From contig NZ_QICL01000010.1 of NCBI RefSeq assembly GCF_003201355.1, positions 88,746 to 152,745 on the forward strand: DNA of 64,000 bases, written 5' to 3'. Below, in pieces: positions 34,684-44,800 of this stretch. Under the pieces are notes generated by a model, which saw nothing but the letters and a program-made list of their open reading frames with translations, was not told where the DNA came from and did no database searches. Source of the stretch: Indolivaga alginatilytica. Its GTDB lineage: Bacteria > Bacteroidota > Bacteroidia > Bacteroidales > Dysgonomonadaceae. Made by a program: the position numbers and the translations under genes. How positions within the stretch are numbered: the first letter of the stretch is position 1; every line of letters begins with the position of its first letter.

Positions 34684-35124
34684 TCATAAAAAGATACTTT
34701 TATAATATACTAAATACCATTTTCCCTTTATTTGCTTATACTTTAAGAGGATATCGGTATCCGAGTTTTCGATATAAATCCTATGAGTAACTATATTTGA
34801 TGTTTTTGTCACCTTTACTTTATAAATATTTCTGTCTACTTGATCGATAGGAACTTTCATCGGAACCCATTGCTGTTCCTCTATAACTTTTAGATTTCTT
34901 TCAGGTTCGGAAATATCGCATTTTAAGGGAAACAGAACTCTTGATTTTTGAAATTTAATGTCTGCCATAAATTTCGAATAAAAAGTATCAAAGTTCTCAC
35001 CTTTACTATTACTCGTTACTTCGCTTTTGGATTTTCTATTCTCTTGCCTCTGCTTAGTTTTACAGCCGGAAAGAAAGATGCAGCCAACGATAATTATAAT
35101 CAATAAGCTAATACGATTCTTCAT
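34684..35124 (-). CDS. Lipoprotein, hypothetical
   Basis: 146 aa from ATG at 35124, which gives MKNRISLLIIIIVGCIFLSGCKTK, a clear lipoprotein signal with Cys at 21; key part FLSGCK. The mature protein has beta-strand-like segments (NIYKVKVTKTSNIVTHRIYI, ILLKYKQIKGKWYLVYYKSI) reminiscent of NTF2/DUF4348-like folds, which is only a guess. Single gene. Confidence 0.65.
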   Translation of the reverse strand: MKNRISLLIIIIVGCIFLSGCKTKQRQENRKSKSEVTSNSKGENFDTFYSKFMADIKFQKSRVLFPLKCDISEPERNLKVIEEQQWVPMKVPIDQVDRNIYKVKVTKTSNIVTHRIYIENSDTDILLKYKQIKGKWYLVYYKSIFL

Positions 35125-35176
35125 ATAATAAATATTTATTTGATGAAAACTCAATGTGAGACAAAATATAGCAATA

Positions 35177-35210
35177 AAAAAGTGAGTAACAAAATGCTGC
35201 TCACTTTTTA
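35177..35210. terminator. Hairpin with flanking A and T runs
   Basis: AAAAAGTGAG (35177-35186) with CTCACTTTTT (35200-35209), 13-base loop. Works on both strands. Lies between the lipoprotein and the trp operon end. Confidence 0.7.
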
Positions 35211-35340
35211 TAGTTTTTCAAAGAATGACCTATATGCCTCTTAAACTAAGATAACCATATATTAAAGTAATGTGAGACAATTATTGATACCTTTAATCAC
35301 TATAACAATCTCTGGTTGTTATACTTGCCAAAGTAACAAA

Positions 35341-35355
35341 AAGGTCTGCGACCTT
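35341..35355 (-). terminator. 15-bp palindrome acting as trp operon terminator
   Basis: AAGGTC-TGC-GACCTT; on the - strand it is followed by TTTTTG. It lies 20 bp after the trpA stop and is the first terminator-like structure after the operon. A member of the dispersed palindrome family. Confidence 0.65.
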
Positions 35356-35375
35356 AGCAGAAAGAACAAAGATAG

Positions 35376-36149
35376 CTATTCTTTTAAACATTTTATAAGC
35401 TCAGAGACTGCTTCTTTGATATTGGGGGAATCCTGTAAGAGTGTAATAAATTTACTTCCAATGATTGCTCCACTTGCATTTGCCTGAGCAGCCTCCAAAG
35501 TTGCTTTGTTTGAGATACCGAAACCTATTAAGCGTGGATTTTTCAGCTCCATCCCATTTATTCTTTTGAAATAAGCTTGCTTACTATCATCAAAGCTCTT
35601 TTGAGCCCCTGTTGTGGCTGCCGAAGACACCATATAGATAAAACCATCGGTATGCTCATCAATAAGACGGATTCGTTTGTCCGATGTCTCGGGTGTGATT
35701 AGCATTACTACTTTTACATTGTATTTATCGGCAACAGGCTTATATTCTTTCAGGTAATCATCAAAAGGAAGATCCGGAATAATCGTTCCATCAATACCAA
35801 TCTCCTGACATTTTTTGCAGAAATTCTCGAATCCATATTGCATGATAGGATTCAGATATCCCATCAATATAAGAGGAATAGATACATCTTTACGTATATC
35901 TTTCAATTGTTCGAATAGCGTGGATAGAGTCATCCCATTTCTTAGGGCAACAGTTCCACTCGCTTGGATAGTAGGACCATCGGCCATTGGATCTGAAAAA
36001 GGAATACCTATTTCAATCAGATCAACCCCATTTGTTTCGAGTTCTTTAATAACATCAACAGTGTCATTCAATTGAGGAAAACCTGCTGTGAAATATATAG
36101 ATAGTATATCCTTTTGTTTCGCTTCGAAAAGTTGTTTTATTCTATTCAT
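35376..36149 (-). CDS. trpA: Tryptophan synthase alpha subunit
   Basis: 257 aa, cleaves indole-3-glycerol phosphate to indole. Motifs [20 protein letters not shown] (about 40-59) carry catalytic Glu and Asp; [10 protein letters not shown] and [11 protein letters not shown] follow, with [19 protein letters not shown] near the phosphate site. It overlaps trpF by 8 bp. Its beta partner TrpB lies at the far start of the same operon. Confidence 0.97.
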   Translation of the reverse strand: MNRIKQLFEAKQKDILSIYFTAGFPQLNDTVDVIKELETNGVDLIEIGIPFSDPMADGPTIQASGTVALRNGMTLSTLFEQLKDIRKDVSIPLILMGYLNPIMQYGFENFCKKCQEIGIDGTIIPDLPFDDYLKEYKPVADKYNVKVVMLITPETSDKRIRLIDEHTDGFIYMVSSAATTGAQKSFDDSKQAYFKRINGMELKNPRLIGFGISNKATLEAAQANASGAIIGSKFITLLQDSPNIKEAVSELIKCLKE

Positions 36150-36771
36150 TTTTCAATTGATTTATAAATTGTTCTAAAAGTTCAATATTTTTCAATCCCG
36201 GTTCTAATTCAAATTTACTGTTCAGATCCAGAGCATATAATTTAGGATGGGATATATCTTTTATAGCTTTCACATCTTCAATAGAAATACCACCACTTAG
36301 AAAAAAAGGAAGCTTTCCTTTATATTGATTAAGAATACTCCAATCAAATTTTATACCTGAACCTCCATGCTGTGGGGTTTTTGTGTCGAATAAAAGGAAA
36401 TCGCAAACATTTTCATATTCTTTGGTGGCAAAAAAATCTGCTTCCTCAGAAATATTAAATGCTTTTAGTAGGGTGAGATTTGGATATTCCGCTCTTATTG
36501 CAGAGCAATATTCAATGGGCTCACTTCCATGCAATTGAACCACAGAAAGTTTATACTTATTAATCTGTTCTAATACTGATTCGATATTCTCATTAACAAA
36601 GACTCCTACTCTATCAATATTATCGGGTAAGATATTTAATACACTAGAATCTAAACTCTGAATATATCTAGGCGATTTAGGATAAAATATCAAACCCATA
36701 TAATCAATAGGTAATTTTGCCAAAGCCAAAATATTTTCAGGATTCTTCATTCCGCAGACTTTAATCTTCAT
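36142..36771 (-). CDS. trpF: Phosphoribosylanthranilate isomerase
   Basis: 209 aa TIM barrel. Catalytic Cys in [12 protein letters not shown] (residues 3-14) and Asp in [20 protein letters not shown] (about 124-143), GGISIEDV near 170. Overlaps trpC by 4 bp and trpA by 8 bp, so translational coupling is expected. Confidence 0.96.
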   Translation of the reverse strand: MKIKVCGMKNPENILALAKLPIDYMGLIFYPKSPRYIQSLDSSVLNILPDNIDRVGVFVNENIESVLEQINKYKLSVVQLHGSEPIEYCSAIRAEYPNLTLLKAFNISEEADFFATKEYENVCDFLLFDTKTPQHGGSGIKFDWSILNQYKGKLPFFLSGGISIEDVKAIKDISHPKLYALDLNSKFELEPGLKNIELLEQFINQLKNE

Positions 36772-37550
36772 GATAACTCTTTAATGAAGTTAGCTAAGGC
36801 TTCGCCAGGATTATCTGTTTTCATGAAATTTTCGCCCATAAGGAATCCTTTGTATCCTACCTCGCGAAGATCAAGTACAGTCTGAGGAGAGGAAATTCCA
36901 CTTTCCGAGATTTTTACAAACTCATCAGGTATTTTATCTACCAAGTCAAATGAGGCTTGTATATCTGTAACAAATGTTCCGAGATTACGGTTATTTACTC
37001 CTACAACATCTACATACTCGTTGATATGTCCGAGTTCAGCTTCATTATGAACTTCCAGTAATACATCTAAGCCCAGTTCTTTTGCTTTTACTGCAAATTG
37101 CTTAGTCTCTTGAATTGTTAGAGAAGATGCAATTAATAATACAGCACTGGCTCCCATCGCAGCAGCTTGATAAAACTGATACTCGTCTACCATAAAATCT
37201 TTACGAAGTAAAGGAGTCTTGGTTAAAGAGCTAGCCATTGTTAAATCAGCAAAAGTGCCTCCAAAAAAATCAGTATCCGTCAGAACAGAAATAGCACTTG
37301 CTCCTCCATCAGAATATAAAGGTATAACTTCTTCTACTTTTGCATTTTCGAAAATCCAACCTCTTGAAGGAGAACGTCTTTTAAACTCAGCAATAATTCC
37401 TGTTGAAGAATTTATTAAAGACTGCTTAAACAAACCTTGTTTATTAGCTGTGCCTATTTGTTTTATCAATTGGTCGATGCTAACTTCTTTCTTTTGTTGG
37501 TCTACCTCAATACGTTTATTGGCAACTATTTTATCTAAAATATTAGTCAT
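36768..37550 (-). CDS. trpC: Indole-3-glycerol phosphate synthase
   Basis: 260 aa, stand-alone TrpC. IIAEFKRRSPSRGWI (about 52-66) with catalytic Lys, SVLTDTDFFGG, LLRKDFMVDEYQFYQA (about 114-129), GVNNRNLGTF and SESGISS are all present. Lies 14 bp after the methyltransferase gene. Confidence 0.96.
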   Translation of the reverse strand: MTNILDKIVANKRIEVDQQKKEVSIDQLIKQIGTANKQGLFKQSLINSSTGIIAEFKRRSPSRGWIFENAKVEEVIPLYSDGGASAISVLTDTDFFGGTFADLTMASSLTKTPLLRKDFMVDEYQFYQAAAMGASAVLLIASSLTIQETKQFAVKAKELGLDVLLEVHNEAELGHINEYVDVVGVNNRNLGTFVTDIQASFDLVDKIPDEFVKISESGISSPQTVLDLREVGYKGFLMGENFMKTDNPGEALANFIKELS

Positions 37551-37564
37551 AATCTAAATGTCGT

Positions 37565-38356
37565 TTATTTCTTAATTCCTTCAACTGAAAATACCATAGG
37601 AACTTTATTCCCAAAACTATCAATTTGATATTTATCCGTATCGATTTTTATTGTGTGATTAAAGCAATTATATGGAGAATAATCATACTCATTAAATGAT
37701 TTAATTTCTATATTGTACTTTATCAAACTGTTTAGCACTTCGCTAGTACTATGATTCCAGTTTACTGTCGAATATTCTATGTCGGCATTTCTATCGGTAT
37801 ACGAGCCTTTATTACCTTCAATAATTTCCCCTGAATTGAAATAATTATAAGCAATAGTCTTAAAATCATTACCATACATCCAAATGAAAGGATGAAATTC
37901 AACAAATACAAGTCTACCGGAAGGTTTAAGATATTTTGATACAATTGCAGCCCATTTATCCAAATCGGGAAGCCAACAGATAGTCCCATAACTGGTAAAA
38001 ACAATATCAAACTGCTTATCCAGATAAGCAGGCAGATCAAATATATCGCAACAGATAAATTCAATATCTACATTTGTTTGTTGAGCCAATAACTTTGCTG
38101 CTTCAATAGCTTTGTCTGATAGATCAATACCTGTTACTATTGCACCCATCCGGCTCAGCGAAATACTATCTTGCCCAAAGTGACATTGTAGATGTAATAC
38201 TGATTTGCCTTTGATATCACCTAATAGATCTAGCTCAATATTTTTCAAAGAGCTTTTGCCTTTCAGAAATACTTCATTATCATAAAATTCAGATTTAATA
38301 TGTATCTCTGTTTTTTTATTCCAAGCATTTTTATTTATCTCAATATAGTCACTCAT
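37565..38356 (-). CDS. Class I SAM-dependent methyltransferase (within trp operon)
   Basis: 263 aa. The SAM motif I is SVLHLQCHFGQDSISLSRMG (about 54-73) followed by VTGIDLSDKAIEAA and the post-I region CCDIFDLPAYLDKQFDIVFT. The C-terminal half (SEVLNSLIKYNIEIKSFNEY) is like other methyltransferase-11/25 proteins. Substrate unknown. It sits 2 bp after the chorismate-mutase fusion and 14 bp before trpC, so it is an operon member. Trp synthesis needs no methylation, which makes the gene notable. Confidence 0.85.
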   Translation of the reverse strand: MSDYIEINKNAWNKKTEIHIKSEFYDNEVFLKGKSSLKNIELDLLGDIKGKSVLHLQCHFGQDSISLSRMGAIVTGIDLSDKAIEAAKLLAQQTNVDIEFICCDIFDLPAYLDKQFDIVFTSYGTICWLPDLDKWAAIVSKYLKPSGRLVFVEFHPFIWMYGNDFKTIAYNYFNSGEIIEGNKGSYTDRNADIEYSTVNWNHSTSEVLNSLIKYNIEIKSFNEYDYSPYNCFNHTIKIDTDKYQIDSFGNKVPMVFSVEGIKK

Positions 38357-38358
38357 CT

Positions 38359-38970
38359 CTATTCTTCTTTTAGTTTTGATTTCTCTTGCTCAATAAAAGC
38401 TGAAATCATTGTTCGATATACAGACTCAGCAATATCCGGATCAAGATTTTCACTTTTAGCCAAATTGCGAACTTTGGTTATTATTTGTTCCACTCTTTTG
38501 GGAGCTTCAACATCCGACTCGGTCTTCTTAAAATTAACCGCCTGATTTACATAAATACTTCGCTCTGAAATCAATCGAATTAAATCTTTATCAATACGGT
38601 CGATATTTTCGCGAACTTCGTCTAATGATTTGCATTCTATATCATTTCTTTTCGTTTCATTTGGTTTTACAGAAATTCCAAGCATAACAGTAGGCTTATC
38701 AGCGATATTCCATACAGAATGAGGAGTCTTTCCATCAAGAAGAAAGGATTCGCTAGGATTCAATATTTTATGAATGTCTCCCATTTTTATTTGAGCCTGA
38801 CCACTAATTACAATAAACAAGTGGCTGTACTCATGTATATGGAGATCGCAAGGTCCTCCCCCTCCTACTTCTATATAAGCAATAGAACCATCTATAATTT
38901 TGCCACAATCACCAAATAGTTTTTTTGCTACAAAATGAATGTGATTGGGAGGTGTTGTAAAATCATCCAT
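38359..38970 (-). CDS. Cupin-chorismate mutase fusion protein
   Basis: 203 aa, two domains. Residues about 15-105 form a cupin barrel (GGGGPCDLHIHEYSHLFIV, then KTPHSVWNI) with His residues that could bind a metal. Residues about 112-200 form an AroQ-type chorismate mutase helix bundle (VRENIDRIDKDLIRLISERS, KRVEQIITKVRNLAK, ESVYRTMISAFIEQE). Chorismate mutase sends chorismate to Phe/Tyr, in competition with TrpE/TrpG of the same operon; isochorismate-pyruvate-lyase-like activity is another option. Between trpD and a methyltransferase gene, 12 and 2 bp gaps. Confidence 0.8.
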   Translation of the reverse strand: MDDFTTPPNHIHFVAKKLFGDCGKIIDGSIAYIEVGGGGPCDLHIHEYSHLFIVISGQAQIKMGDIHKILNPSESFLLDGKTPHSVWNIADKPTVMLGISVKPNETKRNDIECKSLDEVRENIDRIDKDLIRLISERSIYVNQAVNFKKTESDVEAPKRVEQIITKVRNLAKSENLDPDIAESVYRTMISAFIEQEKSKLKEE

Positions 38971-38982
38971 ATAAAGATCGGA

Positions 38983-39981
38983 TTAAGTGTTCAGTTCCAA
39001 AAATCTTTTAAAGGTAGCTTTTACTTTACCACTATCTATGGCTTCTGTCGCCTGAGCAACACATTCTTGTATTGACAAACCAGGGGCGATAGTCTGAATA
39101 CCTATTGCCGAATTAGCTATTACTGCATTTTTTTGAGCTTGCGTGGCTGTATTATTAATTACATTGTCAAAGATGGCAGAAGCATCTTCAGGAGTTTTAC
39201 CTCCATCCAGATCGAGTTCCGAGCATCTTTCAAAACCCAGTAATTCGGGAGAATAGATACTTTCAGAATGCCGGTTTATGACTTTAAAATCGCCGGTCAA
39301 GGATATTTCATCATATCCATCCAAGCCATGTACAATTGCATAGTCAACATCTGTTTGCTGATACATGTAATAATACATACGAGCCATTTTCAGATTAAAC
39401 ACACCTAATACACTTCTCTTGGGACGAATAGGATTTGCTACAGGTCCGAGCATATTAAAAAATGTGCGTACACCGAGAGCCTTTCGTACAGGAGCAACTT
39501 CTTTCAGAGCATTATTAAATAAGGGCGCATGTAAATAGGCGATATTGGTTTCAGCCAGAGACTTTTCTAATTTACTTACATCATTCGTGAATTTAACACC
39601 ATGTTGTTCCATTACCGTTGATGCACCACTTACAGATGTTGCACCATAATTTCCATGTTTTGCAACTTTATATCCGGCAGCAGCTACAGTGAAGCATGAT
39701 AATGTCGATATATTGAATGTGTTTTTATTATCACCACCAGTACCAACAATATCTATTGGATTATAAGCAGCTAATGGAGTAACATCCGCACATAGTTCGA
39801 GTAATGCGTCGGTAAAACCGAGAAACTCATCTATACTTATGCTACGCATCAGATAAACACTTATAAATGCTGCAATCTGAGATTCGTTGTATTCGCCCAT
39901 CGACATTCGAGTCAATATATCTTTCGATTCTGCACGACTCAGTTGTTGATGGTTAAATAATCTATTTAATACTTGTTTCAT
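38983..39981 (-). CDS. trpD: Anthranilate phosphoribosyltransferase
   Basis: 332 aa, stand-alone TrpD. PRPP-binding VGTGGDNKNTFNIST (about 80-94), KHGNYGATSVSGASTVMEQHG (about 107) and LGPVANPIRPKRSVLGV (about 180) match the family; each shown partly. It starts 4 bp after the TrpB2 gene. Confidence 0.96.
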   Translation of the reverse strand: MKQVLNRLFNHQQLSRAESKDILTRMSMGEYNESQIAAFISVYLMRSISIDEFLGFTDALLELCADVTPLAAYNPIDIVGTGGDNKNTFNISTLSCFTVAAAGYKVAKHGNYGATSVSGASTVMEQHGVKFTNDVSKLEKSLAETNIAYLHAPLFNNALKEVAPVRKALGVRTFFNMLGPVANPIRPKRSVLGVFNLKMARMYYYMYQQTDVDYAIVHGLDGYDEISLTGDFKVINRHSESIYSPELLGFERCSELDLDGGKTPEDASAIFDNVINNTATQAQKNAVIANSAIGIQTIAPGLSIQECVAQATEAIDSGKVKATFKRFLELNT

Positions 39982-39985
39982 CGTT

Positions 39986-41341
39986 TTATACTAATTTTTC
40001 TAGGCTATCTGTCGTCTTGCTGATTTCTTCATCTGTCAGCTTATAGTTCGACATATTGCCTGTTAAATACTGATCGTAAGCTGTCATATCAATTAACCCA
40101 TGTCCTGATAGACAGAATAATATATTTTTCTGTACGCCTTCTTCTTTTGCTTTTAAAGCTTCACGTATTACTGTTGCAATGGCGTGTGTAGATTCGGGAG
40201 CAGGAATAATTCCTTCTGTATTGGCAAAAAGCTGACCGGCTTCAAATGTTTCTAATTGAGGAATAGCTTGCACTTCAATTAACCCATCTTTACGAAGTTG
40301 GCTTACAATTGTTCCTGCACCATGGTATCTCAATCCTCCTGCATGAATATCAGCGGGCTGAAAATCATGTCCAAGTGTGTACATCGGTAAAAGTGGAGTT
40401 AAACCAACGGAGTCACCGAAGTCATACTCGAATTTACCTCTCGATAATTTAGGACAAGAAGCCGGTTCCGAGGCTATGATGCGAATACCTTTTCCATCAA
40501 CTATTTTGTGACGAAGGAAAGGAAAACTGATTCCCGAAAAGTTAGATCCACCACCAAAGCAACCTACAACGATATCAGGATATTCTCCTGCAATTTCCAT
40601 TTGCTTTTCACTTTCCAATCCTATAACAGTCTGATGTAATGAAACGTGATTCAATACACTACCTAAAGTGTAGCGGGTATCAGGATCTTTTGCTGCCATT
40701 TCTACAGCTTCGGAAATAGCAATACCTAAACTGCCTGAGTTATTGGGGTCTTTAGCCAATATACTACGTCCCGATTCTGTTTTATTACTGGGTGAAGCAA
40801 TTACGTTAGCTCCCCAGGTTTGCATCATCATTCTTCTATATGGCTTTTGCTCATAGCTAACTTTTACCATATATACTTCCAGATCCAATTTGAATACGCT
40901 GGATGCAAAGCTTAATGCAGCTCCCCATTGTCCGGCTCCGGTTTCGGTAGTCAAACGTTTAATTCCTTGCTTCTTATTATAGTATGCCTGAGGCAATGCC
41001 GAATTCAATTTATGTGAGCCGATAGGGCTTACACTCTCATTCTTAAAATAGATATGAGCAGGTGTACCCAATGCTTTTTCCAATCCGGTAGCTCTCACTA
41101 ATGGTGTTGGTCTCCATATTTTATACAACTCTCTCACTTCTTCTGGAATATCAATCCATCTGTCTTGAGACATTTCTTGTTGTATAAGTTCTTTGGCAAA
41201 TATAGGCTCTAAGTCTTCTGCACTTAAAACTTCTTTTGTGGCCGGATTTAGTGGAGGTAAAGGTTTGTTTACCATATCAGCTACAATATTATACCATTGT
41301 TTAGGAATCTCGTTCTCACTTAAAAGTATTTTCTTCAACAT
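39986..41341 (-). CDS. TrpB2-type tryptophan synthase beta-like protein
   Basis: 451 aa PLP enzyme, the longer TrpB2 type. PLP Lys in [16 protein letters not shown] (about 118-133), [13 protein letters not shown], phosphate loop [12 protein letters not shown] (about 258-269), and SESTHAIA-like [11 protein letters not shown] near 389. TrpB2 proteins bind TrpA weakly or not at all and can condense free indole with serine. A regular TrpB is encoded earlier in the same operon, so the two may divide labour (indole salvage versus the TrpA-TrpB complex), which is inference. Confidence 0.92.
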   Translation of the reverse strand: MLKKILLSENEIPKQWYNIVADMVNKPLPPLNPATKEVLSAEDLEPIFAKELIQQEMSQDRWIDIPEEVRELYKIWRPTPLVRATGLEKALGTPAHIYFKNESVSPIGSHKLNSALPQAYYNKKQGIKRLTTETGAGQWGAALSFASSVFKLDLEVYMVKVSYEQKPYRRMMMQTWGANVIASPSNKTESGRSILAKDPNNSGSLGIAISEAVEMAAKDPDTRYTLGSVLNHVSLHQTVIGLESEKQMEIAGEYPDIVVGCFGGGSNFSGISFPFLRHKIVDGKGIRIIASEPASCPKLSRGKFEYDFGDSVGLTPLLPMYTLGHDFQPADIHAGGLRYHGAGTIVSQLRKDGLIEVQAIPQLETFEAGQLFANTEGIIPAPESTHAIATVIREALKAKEEGVQKNILFCLSGHGLIDMTAYDQYLTGNMSNYKLTDEEISKTTDSLEKLV

Positions 41342-41385
41342 AATAATTGACTTATTTAAAATAATACTAGATAATAGGCTTATAC

Positions 41386-41952
41386 TTATTTTGATAAAAA
41401 ATTCTTTACTATTACTGCTCCTTCGGGAGTCAATACGGATTCGGGGTGAAACTGTACACCATGCACATCATATTCTTTATGTTTCATAGCCATAATCTGT
41501 CCATCATTGTCAGTAGCAGTAACAACAAAACATGATGGAAGGTCTTTAGCATCAACAATCCATGAGTGATAACGTCCTACCTCTATATCCTTATTAAGAC
41601 CATCGAAAATATAATCATTTTCAATAATAGTTGTACTTGTAGTTATTCCGTGATATACATCTTCCAGATTTACAAGATTAGCACCAAATGCTTCACCTAT
41701 AGCCTGATGACCGAGGCATACACCTAAAATAGGTTTTGTGGCAGCATATTCTTTAATTAAAGGAAGTAGAAGACCTGCTTCTGATGGAACACCGGGACCG
41801 GGTGATAAAATTATTTTATCGTATTTAGAGATATCAGCTAATGCTATTTTATCATTTCGAACAACATCTACATCTGTATATCCAAGCTGTTTTACAAGGT
41901 GAACCAGATTATATGTAAATGAGTCGTAATTATCAAAAATTAATATTTTCAT
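41386..41952 (-). CDS. trpG: Anthranilate synthase component II (glutamine amidotransferase)
   Basis: 188 aa class I glutamine amidotransferase. [15 protein letters not shown] (residues 5-19), oxyanion [12 protein letters not shown], nucleophile Cys in [13 protein letters not shown] (about 75-87) and the His/Glu end [11 protein letters not shown]. Supplies ammonia to TrpE, encoded 60 bp upstream. A palindrome copy lies between the two. Confidence 0.96.
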   Translation of the reverse strand: MKILIFDNYDSFTYNLVHLVKQLGYTDVDVVRNDKIALADISKYDKIILSPGPGVPSEAGLLLPLIKEYAATKPILGVCLGHQAIGEAFGANLVNLEDVYHGITTSTTIIENDYIFDGLNKDIEVGRYHSWIVDAKDLPSCFVVTATDNDGQIMAMKHKEYDVHGVQFHPESVLTPEGAVIVKNFLSK

Positions 41953-41965
41953 AAAATTGAGTATT

Positions 41966-41980
41966 AAGGTCTCAGACCTA
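41966..41980 (+). repeat. 15-bp palindrome copy between trpE and trpG
   Basis: AAGGTCTCAGACCTA, one base from perfect. On the transcribed (-) strand no U run follows, so it should not terminate the operon. A decayed second copy may start at 42002. Confidence 0.6.
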
Positions 41981-42012
41981 TTTATTACCTTGGTTTACTT
42001 ATAGTCTACGAC

Positions 42013-43419
42013 TTAGTTCTTTATTGTTACAGCAAAATCTACAGCTTTTTTTAAAGCTCCCAGTTTATTTTTCACTTCCATAACTTCGGTTTCGGGAGTA
42101 GATTTAGCTACGATTCCCCCACCCGCTTGATAATAAAGTGTGTTGTTTTTGCTAAGGAAAGTACGGATGGTTATCGCTTGATTAAGATCGCCATTGAAGC
42201 CGATGTATCCGATACAACCGCCATAAACTCCACGCATTGATTTTTCAATATCTCGGATCAATTGCATTGCTCTTACTTTAGGTGCTCCTGACAAAGTTCC
42301 CGCAGGAAATGTATCAGCAAATACTTTTATGCTGTCTACATCTTTATCTATCGTTCCGCTTACACGAGATACCAAATGAATCACATGAGAATAAAACTGT
42401 ACGTTTTTATAAAAATCAACTTTTACATCGTGACAGTTTCGGCTGAGATCGTTGCGAGCAAGATCAACCAACATCACATGCTCCGCATTTTCTTTTTCAT
42501 CTTTCAACAGGTTTTCAGACAATACACGGTCTTTCTCATCATCACCTGTTCGGAAATAAGTTCCGGCAATAGGATCAATATAAGCTTTTCCTTTTGTCAC
42601 TTTACAGTGAGTTTCGGGAGAAGAACCAAATACACGGAATGAGCCAAAATCGAAGAAGAACAAATAAGGAGAAGGATTTATAGATCGTAATGCTCTATAT
42701 ACATTGAATTCATCTCCTTTAAATTTTTGAGTAAAGCAACGTGATAATACAATTTGAAATACATCACCTCGTTTACAATGTGCAATTCCTTTTTTGATCA
42801 TTTCGACGTGTTCTTCGTCTGTTATATAAGAACACTCGTTGCCGATGCTTTCGAAATTGTAAGTTGCTATATTATTATTCATCAATATGGCTTCCAGTTC
42901 TTCTGTTCGGGAAGTATCTCCTTCAACAACATTTTCAACGATTGTCAATTCATTTTTTAAATGATTAATGACAATGATAAAACGATATAGAATATAGTAA
43001 AATTCGGGAATACTGGCATTATCCAATTTGAAATTAACCGAATCAACATCTTCGAAGTGATGAATAGCATCATAAGATGTATACCCGAAGAAACCATTTG
43101 TTGCCGTAGGGTTTTCTCCCTTTACATCAAATTCCTGTATAAACTGCTTGAAAACAGAAGTCAATTGATCTGATTCCAATAAAGGTTTTTCTATTATTTC
43201 TCCTGATGGATATTGTTTTGTAATAGTTCTATCCTCTACTTTAAATCTGGCAATAGGGTCAACACCTACAAAAGAGAAACTATTTTCATTTGTGTGGAAA
43301 TCAGAACTCTCCAGCAATGCCGATTCTGTATAAGCATCTCTAATTTTCAGATATATGCCCACAGGGGTTTGCATGTCTGCCAGAAGCTTTTTAGTTTGAG
43401 TTTGTATTTTTATTTTCAT
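42013..43419 (-). CDS. trpE: Anthranilate synthase component I
   Basis: 468 aa chorismate-using subunit. The Trp feedback site motif is visible as [16 protein letters not shown] (about 35-50). Catalytic blocks: [20 protein letters not shown] (about 251-270), [24 protein letters not shown] and [19 protein letters not shown]. End-product inhibition by Trp is therefore likely in addition to attenuation. Its start overlaps trpB's stop by 4 bp. Confidence 0.96.
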   Translation of the reverse strand: MKIKIQTQTKKLLADMQTPVGIYLKIRDAYTESALLESSDFHTNENSFSFVGVDPIARFKVEDRTITKQYPSGEIIEKPLLESDQLTSVFKQFIQEFDVKGENPTATNGFFGYTSYDAIHHFEDVDSVNFKLDNASIPEFYYILYRFIIVINHLKNELTIVENVVEGDTSRTEELEAILMNNNIATYNFESIGNECSYITDEEHVEMIKKGIAHCKRGDVFQIVLSRCFTQKFKGDEFNVYRALRSINPSPYLFFFDFGSFRVFGSSPETHCKVTKGKAYIDPIAGTYFRTGDDEKDRVLSENLLKDEKENAEHVMLVDLARNDLSRNCHDVKVDFYKNVQFYSHVIHLVSRVSGTIDKDVDSIKVFADTFPAGTLSGAPKVRAMQLIRDIEKSMRGVYGGCIGYIGFNGDLNQAITIRTFLSKNNTLYYQAGGGIVAKSTPETEVMEVKNKLGALKKAVDFAVTIKN

Positions 43420-44609
43420 TTTTTAGATTCTTCTTTGATTCGTACATAGGTTTCCATATCCTTATCTCCTCGTCCCGAAAGGCAGAGTACAATAACATCA
43501 GCAGCTTTGAATTTCTTTTGACCGAAAACTCCTAAGGCGTGAGCCGATTCAATAGCAGGAATAATGCCTTCTAGTTCGGTCAATTCAAATGCAGCAGCAA
43601 TGGCTTCATCATCTGTAATAGCTAATACCTCCGATCGTCCTGTTCTTGCCAAATGAGCATGTAACGGACCAATTCCCGGATAATCCAAACCGGCAGATAT
43701 TGAATAGGGTTCTTCGATCTGCCCATCTTCCGACTGCATAATTAAGGTTTTACTACCATGAATAATACCCACTTTTCCTAAATGAATAGTTGCAGCCGAT
43801 TCTCCTGAGTTTACTCCTAAGCCTGCTGCTTCTGCCAATACAATCTTAACATCAGCATCATCCAGAAAGTGATAAGTCATCCCTGCGGCATTACTTCCAC
43901 CACCCACACAAGCTATTACATAATCAGGGGTTTCTTTACCCTCTTTTTCTAATAACTGTTTACGCGTCTCTTCACTAATTACCGCTTGAAGGCGCGCAAC
44001 CATATCGGGATATGGGTGAGGTCCAACGGTAGAACCTATAATATAATAAGTATCGGAGGGATTACAACACCAGTCTCTAATTGCTTCGTTTGTTGCATCT
44101 TTCAGTGTCATATTGCCACTTGTAACAGGTACGACAGTCGCTCCAAGCATTTCCATCTTCTGAACGTTCAGTTTTTGACGTTCTACATCTGTTGCTCCCA
44201 TATAAACAATACATTGCATGTTCATAAGTGCACAAACGGTTGCAGTTGCTACACCATGCTGTCCGGCTCCGGTTTCTGCAATAATACGGGTCTTTCCCAT
44301 TCTTCGGGCCAGTAGTATTTGCCCGATAGTATTGTTTATTTTATGAGCACCTGTATGATTCAGGTCTTCACGTTTCAGGTATATTTTGCAATTGTATTTT
44401 TCGGATAATCTTTTAGCCAGATAAAGAGGCGAAGGTCTTCCTACATAATCACGAAGCAAATCATGATACTCTTTTTGAAAAGCCGAATCATCAAGTATTT
44501 CCAAATATGCCTTCTTTAAGTTTTCTACATTATCATAAAGAATTTCAGGAATATAAGCACCTCCGAATTCTCCATAAAAACCATTAGAATCAACATTAAA
44601 TTTTCCCAT
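43416..44609 (-). CDS. trpB: Tryptophan synthase beta subunit (TrpB1)
   Basis: 397 aa PLP enzyme joining indole and serine. [17 protein letters not shown] near the start, PLP Lys in [14 protein letters not shown] (about 81-94), [19 protein letters not shown] (about 107), phosphate loop [11 protein letters not shown] (about 230) and [10 protein letters not shown]. This is the ordinary TrpA-partner type. First gene of the operon, 36 bp after the attenuator hairpin; trpA is the last gene 8 kb later. Confidence 0.96.
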   Translation of the reverse strand: MGKFNVDSNGFYGEFGGAYIPEILYDNVENLKKAYLEILDDSAFQKEYHDLLRDYVGRPSPLYLAKRLSEKYNCKIYLKREDLNHTGAHKINNTIGQILLARRMGKTRIIAETGAGQHGVATATVCALMNMQCIVYMGATDVERQKLNVQKMEMLGATVVPVTSGNMTLKDATNEAIRDWCCNPSDTYYIIGSTVGPHPYPDMVARLQAVISEETRKQLLEKEGKETPDYVIACVGGGSNAAGMTYHFLDDADVKIVLAEAAGLGVNSGESAATIHLGKVGIIHGSKTLIMQSEDGQIEEPYSISAGLDYPGIGPLHAHLARTGRSEVLAITDDEAIAAAFELTELEGIIPAIESAHALGVFGQKKFKAADVIVLCLSGRGDKDMETYVRIKEESKK

Positions 44610-44641
44610 TATATATTTGTTTTGTTATTTTCTATTTCATG

Positions 44642-44672
44642 AAAAAAGCCTATCGTGAGGACGATAGGCTTT
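44642..44672 (-). terminator. trp attenuator terminator
   Basis: Perfect 12 bp stem (AAAGCCTATCGT with ACGATAGGCTTT), 4-base loop, and six T on the - strand (A run at 44642-44647). Its loop and 3' arm contain CTCACGAT (44659-44652), which can pair fully (one G-U) with GTCGTGAG at 44727-44720. Confidence 0.9.
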
Positions 44673-44720
44673 CATTTATTATTTAATCATTTTTTCTTGA
44701 TTAACACACAATGACCCGAC

Positions 44721-44777
44721 TCACGACTTTTGCAGTTGTGAGCGCCACCAATATGTATTTGTCAATTGAAAATTCAT
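44721..44777 (-). CDS. trpL: trp operon leader peptide, 18 aa, tandem Trp codons
   Basis: Peptide MNFQLTNTYWWRSQLQKS, with Trp codons at 44750-44745 and TGA stop at 44723-44721. Tandem Trp in an 18-codon ORF, placed between a consensus promoter and a strong terminator ahead of trpB, is the classic arrangement of ribosome-mediated attenuation. Just after the Trp codons, CTCACAAC (44742-44735) can pair with GTCGTGAG (44727-44720), the segment that would otherwise disrupt the terminator. A ribosome stalled at Trp codons would cover the first segment and let the antiterminator form. Confidence 0.88.
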   Translation of the reverse strand: MNFQLTNTYWWRSQLQKS

Positions 44778-44800
44778 TTCTTATTTCATTATGATATTTG

